A program made the translations under genes and the position numbers. Shown here piece by piece: positions 1 to 5,461 of a stretch of DNA of 8,146 bases. The notes beneath the pieces were generated by a model. That model searched no databases, had not been told where the DNA came from, and worked only from the letters and a program-made list of their open reading frames with translations. The stretch comes from Gammaproteobacteria bacterium (GTDB taxonomy: Bacteria; Pseudomonadota; Gammaproteobacteria; S012-40). The stretch lies in assembly GCA_015491615.1 (NCBI GenBank), contig WFVN01000207.1, positions 1 to 8,146 on the forward strand, given 5' to 3'. Every line of letters begins with the position of its first letter. Within the stretch, counting starts at the first letter, position 1.

Positions 1-2
1 TG

Positions 3-1163
3 CGCGACGCCTGGGACAAGCTGCCGGTGTTCCGTCAGGTCCTCAACATGGCCCCCAAGACCGTCTCCCGCGCCCCCTGCCAGGCGGTGGAACGGCGCGG
101 GCGCGACGTGGACCTCGGCTTCCTGCCCATCCAGACCTGCTGGCCGGAGGACGCCGGCCCCCTCATCACCTGGCCCCTGGTCATCACCCGCGGCCCGCAC
201 AAGAAGCGCCAGAACCTGGGCATCTACCGCCAGCAGGTCATCGCGCCCAACAAGGTCATCATGCGCTGGCTGTCGCACCGGGGCGGGGCGCTGGACTTCC
301 GCGACTGGCAGCAGGCCCGCCCCGGCGAGCCGTTCCCGGTGGCGGTGGCCCTGGGGGCCGACCCGGCCACCATCCTCGCCGCCGTCACCCCCATCCCCGA
401 CACCCTCTCCGAGTACGCCTTCGCCGGCCTGCTGCGCGGCGCCAAGACCGAGCTGGTGCCGGCGCGCACGGTGGACCTCATGGTCCCGGCGAGCGCCGAG
501 ATCGTCCTCGAGGGCCACATCCACCCGGGGGAGACGGCCCCCGAGGGCCCCTTCGGCGACCACACCGGCTACTACAACGAGGTGGAGGAATTCCCCGTCT
601 TCACCATCGAGTGCATCACCCACCGCCAGGACCCCATCTACCACTCCACCTACACCGGTCGCCCCCCGGACGAACCGGCGGTGCTGGGGGCGGCCCTGAA
701 CGAGGTCTTCGTGCCCCTGCTGCAGAAGCAGTTCCCGGAGATCGTCGATTTCTACCTGCCCCCCGAGGGCTGCTCCTACCGCCTCGCCTGCGTCTCCATC
801 AAAAAGCAGTACCCCGGGCACGCCAAGCGGGTCATGTTCGGCATCTGGTCCTTTCTGCGCCAGTTCATGTACACCAAATTCATCGTCGTCACCGACGACG
901 ACGTGGACGTGCGCGACTGGCGCGACGTGATCTGGGCCATGACCACGCGCATGGACCCGGTGCGCGACACGGTGACGGTGGAGAACACCCCCATCGACTA
1001 CCTGGACTTCGCCTCCCCCGTCTCCGGCCTAGGGGGCAAGATGGGCTGGGACGCCACCAACAAATGGCCCGGCGAGACGCAACGCGAATGGGGCCGTCCC
1101 ATCACCCGCGACCCCGACGTGGTGCGCCGCATCGACGAGATCTGGTCGCGCCTGGGTCTGTAG
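3..1163 (+). CDS. ubiD: UbiD, 4-hydroxy-3-polyprenylbenzoate decarboxylase (5'-truncated by window edge)
   Basis: This cytosolic enzyme decarboxylates 3-polyprenyl-4-hydroxybenzoate to 2-polyprenylphenol in ubiquinone synthesis, using prenylated FMN (made by UbiX) and a divalent metal. The reading frame is open from base 3 with no stop upstream, so the gene begins outside the window. The 386 visible codons correspond to the E. coli protein (about 497 residues) from roughly residue 105 to near its end. Signatures recalled from E. coli UbiD are almost unchanged: TCWPEDAGPLITW, GIYRQQVIAPNK, MRWLSHRGGALDF, the cofactor/metal region PASAEIVLEGHI, APEGPFGDHTGYYNE, TGRPPDEPAVLGAALNE, and the C-terminal ATNKWPGETQREWGRP. 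No internal stop or frameshift is seen. The GTG at 27 and ATG at 48 are internal codons, not starts. Two hairpins follow in the gap before the next gene, so it is probably transcribed separately from the downstream operon. The identification is very secure. Confidence 0.97.
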   Translation, partial: RDAWDKLPVFRQVLNMAPKTVSRAPCQAVERRGRDVDLGFLPIQTCWPEDAGPLITWPLVITRGPHKKRQNLGIYRQQVIAPNKVIMRWLSHRGGALDFRDWQQARPGEPFPVAVALGADPATILAAVTPIPDTLSEYAFAGLLRGAKTELVPARTVDLMVPASAEIVLEGHIHPGETAPEGPFGDHTGYYNEVEEFPVFTIECITHRQDPIYHSTYTGRPPDEPAVLGAALNEVFVPLLQKQFPEIVDFYLPPEGCSYRLACVSIKKQYPGHAKRVMFGIWSFLRQFMYTKFIVVTDDDVDVRDWRDVIWAMTTRMDPVRDTVTVENTPIDYLDFASPVSGLGGKMGWDATNKWPGETQREWGRPITRDPDVVRRIDEIWSRLGL

Positions 1164-1187
1164 CGGCGCGCCCCATTCCCCAATACC

Positions 1188-1215
1188 CCACCTGTCGTAT
1201 TGACCGGACAGGTGG
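1188..1215 (+). terminator. Perfect 9-bp hairpin downstream of ubiD
   Basis: CCACCTGTC (1188-1196) is the exact reverse complement of GACAGGTGG (1207-1215), with a 10-base loop. It begins 24 bases after the ubiD stop. No T-run follows on either strand, so it is not a classical intrinsic terminator. It could protect the ubiD 3' end, assist Rho-dependent termination, or be an operator for the next operon. The stem is certain; the role is inferred. Confidence 0.5.
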
Positions 1216-1270
1216 CCGACACCACCTCGACGTGATCCAATCCCCCCGATACCCGAAGGGAGAACGGGTT

Positions 1271-1295
1271 CACCGTCGCCCCCCGGCGGTCGGTG
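1271..1295 (+). other. Imperfect GC-rich hairpin in leader of the lipoprotein gene
   Basis: CACCG (1271-1275) pairs with CGGTG (1291-1295), and CGCC (1277-1280) pairs with GGCG (1285-1288) around a CCCC loop. A small asymmetric internal bulge (T against GT) separates the two helices. It sits 41 bases before the start codon at 1337, so it would lie in the 5' leader if transcription starts upstream. In such GC-rich DNA it may be chance. I saw no convincing sigma-70 promoter in the 1164-1336 gap; TTGACC at 1200-1205 has no matching -10 box. Confidence 0.3.
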
Positions 1296-1336
1296 CCACA
1301 CTCCCCGAGAGACGGACGAACCGGGAGAACCACGCC

Positions 1337-2872
1337 ATGCCACGCCTCCTCGCCCTCTGCCTCGCCCTCCTCCTGAGCGGCTGCCTGATGGACACAGTCC
1401 CTACCGGCATCGGCTTCAACCTGCCCGAGGACGGCCCTCTGGCCGCCCTCGGCGACGACGAATACGACGCCCTGTCTCCGGAACGCCGCTACCAGGTGGC
1501 CAACAAACTCCTGGGGACCCTTTACGACGGTATCTCAGCGAAAGACTTCTTCGTCCTCGAAGACGGACTTACGCCCCTGCGTGTGCGCGCCGAGCAGCGC
1601 GCCCTCCCCGGTCGTATCCGCGATCGCCTGCACACCCCCCTGGACGACTACCCGGCCCGCTACGCGGAGCTGGAGGAACGCTATTTCGGCGACGACCGCC
1701 CCGGCGTGCGTTCCAACTTCGAATACAAGAACGCCTTCGAACGTCCCCTCATCCACGCCACCCAACTACCCCTCTCGCGCGAACGCTACCTGCGTTGGAT
1801 CGCTTACCAGCTCACCAACACCATCCTCTTCTCCCCCGCCGAGGAGCTGGACTCCACCGACTGGGTGGACGTGGAAACGGTGTACAACGAACTGGTGTAC
1901 GGCCTGGAAGAGAACCTGCCCGTCTCCGAGATCGTCTATCGCCACCTCGTCTCCGAGGAGAACTGGCGCCGCTTCCGTTCCCCCGAGGACAACGTGCGCG
2001 AGATGATGGAGATCTACCTCCTGCGTTTCCGCGACGACGAGGTCCCCAAGGCCGCCCAGGCCTGCCGCAACTGGTACCTCACCGACGACACCGAAGGTTA
2101 CCAGCTCAAGAAATCCCTGGACTTCAACCGCGAGCCCATCCCCGGCCTCCTGGACCGCAACGACATCGTCACCTGCGAGGACTTCTATCGCGCTCTGGTC
2201 CATCACCCCGGCCTCATCCCCGCCGTCGGCCGCCGCCTGGTGGACCATTTCTTCCCCGCCAAGAGCGGTCGCGAGCGCGCCCGTCTCGCCCGTGCCCTGG
2301 CGGACACCGGCGCCACCACTTTCCTTGAGCTGTTCGACGCCATCCTTTTCTCCCGCGCCTACCTCCTGGACAACCCCCACCTGCGCTACTTCGAGGCCAC
2401 CTTCTTCAACACCGCCGCGCGCATCGGCTGGCGCCCCTCGTCGCGCAGCTTCGAATGGATCACCCGACGCAACAGCGACTCGAGCAACCTCAGCACCATG
2501 AAACAAGCCCCCATGACCTACAAACTGGGACGCACCCCCGAGCCACCCGCCGACTCCCTGAGCATGGCCCACTACCATCGCTTCGTCCGCAACGCCCTCA
2601 TGCTGGATCAGAAGAACCCGGACATCGCCAACGACGCCGGCTGGTACGCCGCCCTCTTCGACGACCCGGTGGTGGACGCCCTCTCCGATCGCGACTTCTT
2701 CGACTACCTGTTCCTCACCGTTCTCGGTCGCCGCGCCAGCGACGACGAGTGGCGCACTCTGTGGAACGACGTGGTCGCGCAAAAGCGCTGGGAAAACAAC
2801 CGCCGCGTGCAGACGCGCCTGGTCCTGGACTACTTCTCCCGTCTCCCCGAACTCTACGCCTACCCCCTGTGA
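1337..2872 (+). CDS. Lipoprotein resembling divergent DUF1800-family protein
   Basis: This is a 511-residue exported lipoprotein of unknown biochemical function. The start at ATG 1337 is chosen because it is preceded by GGGAG (1323-1327) and gives a short lipoprotein signal: a Leu/Ala-rich core ending in lipobox L13-S-G-C16. Position +2 is Leu, not Asp, so outer-membrane sorting is plausible. The open frame extends upstream to 611, but that part is a shadow of ubiD. The rest is mostly predicted helical and rich in Arg, Asp and Glu. Residues about 217-247 (EDNVREMMEIYLLRF, then AAQACRNWYL) recall the DUF1800 ENxAREFMELxTLG...A..LTGW region. Residues 276-306 (DIVTCEDFYRALVHHPGLI, then RRLVDHFFP) recall its DVLDxLLxHPxxAxFIxxKLxxxF segment. 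Residues 456-471 (DYLFLTVLGRRASDDE) resemble the YLxxLGRxPxxxE tail motif of PSD1/DUF1553-type proteins. Pairing with a DUF1501 gene 10 bases downstream supports this. The family call is from memory of motifs and is moderate. Confidence 0.72.
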   Translation: MPRLLALCLALLLSGCLMDTVPTGIGFNLPEDGPLAALGDDEYDALSPERRYQVANKLLGTLYDGISAKDFFVLEDGLTPLRVRAEQRALPGRIRDRLHTPLDDYPARYAELEERYFGDDRPGVRSNFEYKNAFERPLIHATQLPLSRERYLRWIAYQLTNTILFSPAEELDSTDWVDVETVYNELVYGLEENLPVSEIVYRHLVSEENWRRFRSPEDNVREMMEIYLLRFRDDEVPKAAQACRNWYLTDDTEGYQLKKSLDFNREPIPGLLDRNDIVTCEDFYRALVHHPGLIPAVGRRLVDHFFPAKSGRERARLARALADTGATTFLELFDAILFSRAYLLDNPHLRYFEATFFNTAARIGWRPSSRSFEWITRRNSDSSNLSTMKQAPMTYKLGRTPEPPADSLSMAHYHRFVRNALMLDQKNPDIANDAGWYAALFDDPVVDALSDRDFFDYLFLTVLGRRASDDEWRTLWNDVVAQKRWENNRRVQTRLVLDYFSRLPELYAYPL

Positions 2873-2882
2873 GGAACGCCCC

Positions 2883-4436
2883 ATGAACCTGCATCGCCGA
2901 GACTTCCTCCGTGCCCTGGGCCTGGCCGGCGCCGGCATCGCCGGCGTGGGCGCCCTGGGGCTGGGCTTCTCCCCGCGCCTGGCGCGTGCCGCCCGCGACC
3001 CCCTCGCCCGCCTCATCGACGAGGTCGGCCTGCAACCCCTGGCCGACGACGACGTGCCCCGCGTCATCAACCTGTTCCTCTACGGCGGTCCCTCCGAACT
3101 GGCCGGCAACCTCACCAACATCGCCGACATCGACGCCAACTCCCAGAATCCCTACCCGCTGCAATTGGCCGACCCCGGGCGCGACGACACCCAGGTCACC
3201 CCCAACGGCATGTGGGCCGACGCCGGCGGCACCCGCATGGAAACCCTCGTCGCCGGCGGCGTCATGGGCCTCTACCGCACCCTCAATCGCCTCAAAGAAG
3301 ACTCCAAGGCGCACGGCCCCTCGGTCACCCAGAACCTCCTCGGCACCCTGGAGAGCGGTGCCCCCGGCATGGGCACGCGAGTGGCCGAACTGCTCCTCGC
3401 CCACGAGGTGGCCGGCACCCCCCTGCTGGGCAAGCCCACCGCCGAGCTCATTCTTCCCCTGGTCTCCTTCGAAGGGGAGACGCGCTTGTTCAACGTGGGC
3501 GACGCCACCCTGCCACCCACCTTGAAACCGGTGGCCCTGGACAGCCGCCTGCGTAACCCCTACCAGCGGGACGAGCGCTGGCCCCTGGACCGCAACCACA
3601 CCGATGCGGACCGAACCGTCGAAGCGCTGGCCCAGCGCGTGGGCGCCGGCCAGGCGCGCCTGGCGCGGGTGCACGAGGCCTTCGTGAAACGCGCCGAACT
3701 GGCCGAGCGCCTGGGCGACCTCCTCTCGGAGACGGCGGTGAACGAAAAACTGGCCACCTACAACGCCGCCATTCGCTCCGAGCTGGGCATCGCCGACGAG
3801 GGCGTCAACCTCATCGACTACGGCGACAACCAGTTCGGCAACAAACTACGCGCGGCGGTGAGCCTCATGCTGGAGAACCCGGACACCTTGTTCGTGGCCC
3901 TGGGCTCCAACGGCCTGGGCGGCTGGGACGATCACTCCGAAGCCCTGGACGAATATCCCGGCCGCATGGACCGCCTGTTCCAGGCCCTGGAGGCGGCCAT
4001 GGCGCACCTCAAGGCCGCCGCCCGCTACGACGGTCGCACCCACGCCGGCAACGTCATCATCAACGTCTTCGGAGAATTCGGTCGCAACGTCAACCTCAAC
4101 AACTCCATCGGCTGGGACCACGGCAACAACCAGAACCTCTACACCCTCGGCGGCTGGAACCTGCGCCCCGAGGGCCTGGGCAAGATCGTCGGCAAGACCT
4201 ACCGCATCGGCTCGCGCGGGCAGAACCGCCAGTTCACCACCCCCACCGACGACAGCTACCAGTGCGAACCCTTCGCCGTCGCCTCCCTGGTGTACCGCGT
4301 CTTCGGCGCCGAGAACCCCCAGGCCATCAATGGCGAGGCGCCGCTGGACACCCAGGCCCCTGGCGAGCCCCTGGCTGCATGGACCCCGGCGCCGGACAGC
4401 CGCGCCGACCGCCTGCTGCGCTTCCTGCGCACCTGA
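2883..4436 (+). CDS. Tat-exported DUF1501-family protein
   Basis: This 517-residue protein is probably exported folded through the Tat system. The N-terminus carries a twin-arginine motif (H4-R-R-D-F-L9), a Gly/Ala/Leu-rich hydrophobic stretch (about 11-30) and a likely cleavage site near ARA (34-36). DUF1501 hallmarks appear in order: INLFLYGGPSEL (62-73), GLGGWDDHSEALDEYPGRMD (344-363), NVIINVFGEFGRN (390-402), and GWDHGNNQNLYTLGG (410-424). DUF1501 proteins are placed by fold with the alkaline phosphatase/sulfatase superfamily, and the D349/H351 and D412/H413 pairs would be candidate metal ligands; this is inference. Oddities: the first motif lacks the Asp usually seen after GGPSxL or in GGxDGL, and GEFGRN replaces the more typical SEFGRT. 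The start has GAGG (2871-2874) overlapping the stop of the preceding lipoprotein gene, so the two are almost surely cotranscribed and translationally coupled. Substrate and role are unknown. Confidence 0.85.
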   Translation: MNLHRRDFLRALGLAGAGIAGVGALGLGFSPRLARAARDPLARLIDEVGLQPLADDDVPRVINLFLYGGPSELAGNLTNIADIDANSQNPYPLQLADPGRDDTQVTPNGMWADAGGTRMETLVAGGVMGLYRTLNRLKEDSKAHGPSVTQNLLGTLESGAPGMGTRVAELLLAHEVAGTPLLGKPTAELILPLVSFEGETRLFNVGDATLPPTLKPVALDSRLRNPYQRDERWPLDRNHTDADRTVEALAQRVGAGQARLARVHEAFVKRAELAERLGDLLSETAVNEKLATYNAAIRSELGIADEGVNLIDYGDNQFGNKLRAAVSLMLENPDTLFVALGSNGLGGWDDHSEALDEYPGRMDRLFQALEAAMAHLKAAARYDGRTHAGNVIINVFGEFGRNVNLNNSIGWDHGNNQNLYTLGGWNLRPEGLGKIVGKTYRIGSRGQNRQFTTPTDDSYQCEPFAVASLVYRVFGAENPQAINGEAPLDTQAPGEPLAAWTPAPDSRADRLLRFLRT

Positions 4437-4442
4437 ACCTCG

Positions 4443-4466
4443 GCCGATGGATTTATTTCCATCGGC
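4443..4466 (+). terminator. 9-bp hairpin after the DUF1501 gene
   Basis: GCCGATGGA (4443-4451) is perfectly complementary to TCCATCGGC (4458-4466) around a 6-base AT-rich loop, TTTATT. It begins 7 bases past the stop at 4436, a typical position for a terminator or a 3'-end-protecting stem. No T-run follows, so termination may be partial, letting some transcription continue into the gene at 4553. Confidence 0.55.
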
Positions 4467-4539
4467 ATGCGTCCGGCCTAAGCTCAAGGAAAGGAGGGAA
4501 GGACGACCGTCGATAACCGCAACGACGGCAACGAGCCGC

Positions 4540-4546
4540 AAGGAGG
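4540..4546 (+). promoter_or_regulatory. Strong Shine-Dalgarno sequence (AAGGAGG)
   Basis: AAGGAGG lies 6 bases before ATG 4553 and fixes that start. A second purine-rich stretch, AAGGAGGGAAGG, lies at 4491-4502, but no in-frame start codon follows it at the right distance. Confidence 0.75.
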
Positions 4547-4552
4547 TGTGAC

Positions 4553-5425
4553 ATGAACGTCTGGCTGGCCCTGGTCACTCGCAACACGGAAGACTCCGGC
4601 AGCGGCAGCCCCCTCGCCCTCGTCTTCACCCCCTGCCTGGGCGAAGACATGCGCCGGGACCTCCTGCAGCTGACCTTCAGCCGGGCCTCCACCCGCCAGC
4701 ACTACCTGCACCGCGGCGAGGCCAATCTGTTCCAGTACGAAGGGTTCGATACCGAGCGCCTCGAGGGCTATTTGCCCGCCACCCTCAACACCCACCTGAT
4801 CATCCGCGGCGACGACCTGTGGCGCCCCGCCCGCGCCTTCGTGTGGACGGACGTGGGAGGCACCATCCGCGCCCTCGCCTTCGATCCCGACCTGGGGGCC
4901 GAGGACGTCACCCTGAGCGCCGACCCCCGCGAGGGCGACGTGGCCCTGCGCCTCTCCAGCACCCACCTCGTCCCCTACGACGATAGCCTGGGCGACATCA
5001 ACATCCACCACCTCATCCTGGTGATGGAGACCGCCGACCGGCGCTGGGTGGGGACCGACTCCCCCGTGCGCGTGACGGTGGACACCACTGCCGGCCGCGC
5101 CTTCGATTACACCCTCCCCGATACCCCTCAGTGGGAACAGGAACGGGGACAGGCCAATTTTTACTACGTGACGGTGACCCCTCCCTTCCGTTGGGAGGAC
5201 GTGACCCGGATGCGGGTGAGCATCCGCGGCGAAGACATGTGGCACCCCCGGCGCTTCTTCGTCTTCGGCGAGGCGGGCCCGGAGGACCACCGCGCCATCG
5301 TCCCCCTGGCCTACGTCCCCAGTTGGGCCGATGCGGAACTGCCCACCCTCAGCACCGACCCCTCCGAGGGCGTTCCGGGGGTGGACCTACCCCTGGAGAG
5401 GGCGCCCCGTCCCGTACCCGCCTGA
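4553..5425 (+). CDS. Protein of two diverged PLAT/LH2-like repeats, function unknown
   Basis: I do not recognise this 290-residue protein as a named family. It consists of two copies of one module, at about residues 2-135 and 152-281. Each opens with a beta-strand segment like a PLAT/LH2 start: VWLALVTRNTEDSGSGSPL (3-21) and LILVMETADRRWVGTDSPV (154-172), compared with the PLAT pattern V.V.Tgd..gAGTDa.V. Each continues with RGEANLF (54-60) or RGQANFY (198-204), then IRGDDLWRPARAFVW (84-98) or IRGEDMWHPRRFFVF (224-238), then an acidic stretch ending in LSADPREGDVALRL (121-134) or LSTDPSEGVPGVDL (266-279). PLAT domains commonly bind lipid or protein at surfaces, which would suit a partner of the exported proteins upstream. 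However, there is no signal peptide, lipobox or membrane segment, so it looks cytosolic or exported by another route. It is preceded by a strong Shine-Dalgarno and a 116-base gap. The coding call is firm; the PLAT assignment is tentative. Confidence 0.85.
   Translation: MNVWLALVTRNTEDSGSGSPLALVFTPCLGEDMRRDLLQLTFSRASTRQHYLHRGEANLFQYEGFDTERLEGYLPATLNTHLIIRGDDLWRPARAFVWTDVGGTIRALAFDPDLGAEDVTLSADPREGDVALRLSSTHLVPYDDSLGDINIHHLILVMETADRRWVGTDSPVRVTVDTTAGRAFDYTLPDTPQWEQERGQANFYYVTVTPPFRWEDVTRMRVSIRGEDMWHPRRFFVFGEAGPEDHRAIVPLAYVPSWADAELPTLSTDPSEGVPGVDLPLERAPRPVPA
4801..4826 (+). repeat. First copy of intragenic direct repeat
   Basis: The 26 bases from 4801 match those at 5221-5246 with 3 mismatches, exactly 420 bases (140 codons) apart and in the same frame. 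They encode the conserved IRGDDLW / IRGEDMW core of the two protein modules. This is the best-preserved DNA trace of the internal duplication. Confidence 0.7.
5221..5246 (+). repeat. Second copy of intragenic direct repeat
   Basis: This is the partner of the repeat at 4801-4826. Two of the three differences change the residue (Asp to Glu, Leu to Met) and the third falls in the codon after Trp (Arg to His). Conservation is strongest around the shared Arg-Gly-acidic-acidic-X-Trp motif. Confidence 0.7.
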
Positions 5426-5432
5426 GGCGCAT

Positions 5433-5458
5433 GGGGCCAGTCCACCCGGACCGGCCCC
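5433..5458. terminator. Hairpin between convergent genes, likely bidirectional terminator
   Basis: GGGGCC (5433-5438) pairs with GGCCCC (5453-5458), and GTCC (5440-5443) pairs with GGAC (5448-5451), around an ACCC loop with one A/C mismatch between the helices. It fills the 36-base gap between the plus-strand gene ending at 5425 and the minus-strand chemoreceptor ending at 5462. It is very stable but lacks flanking T-runs. The position fits a shared terminator for both transcripts. Confidence 0.6.
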
Positions 5459-5461
5459 GCT

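Noticed and set aside
1200..1228. TTGACC as a -35 box for the lipoprotein operon
   Set aside because: No AT-rich -10 box occurs at 16-19 bases; the sequence there is CACCTC-like. TTGACC itself lies mostly in the hairpin loop.
611..1336. In-frame extension upstream of the lipoprotein gene (open frame from 611)
   Set aside because: It overlaps ubiD in another frame, translates to low-complexity Arg/Pro/His-rich sequence, and the ATG at 1337 has a ribosome binding site and a lipoprotein signal.
1766..3070. 434-codon minus-strand open frame opposite the lipoprotein and DUF1501 genes
   Set aside because: It is a mirror of two well-supported plus-strand genes, with Gly/Val/Ala-rich sequence typical of antisense frames in GC-rich DNA, and has no ribosome binding site or domain.
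4484..5290. 268-codon minus-strand open frame opposite the duplicated-module gene
   Set aside because: The composition (Gly, Val, His, Ala) is that of a shadow frame, while the plus strand shows a strong ribosome binding site and a meaningful internal repeat.
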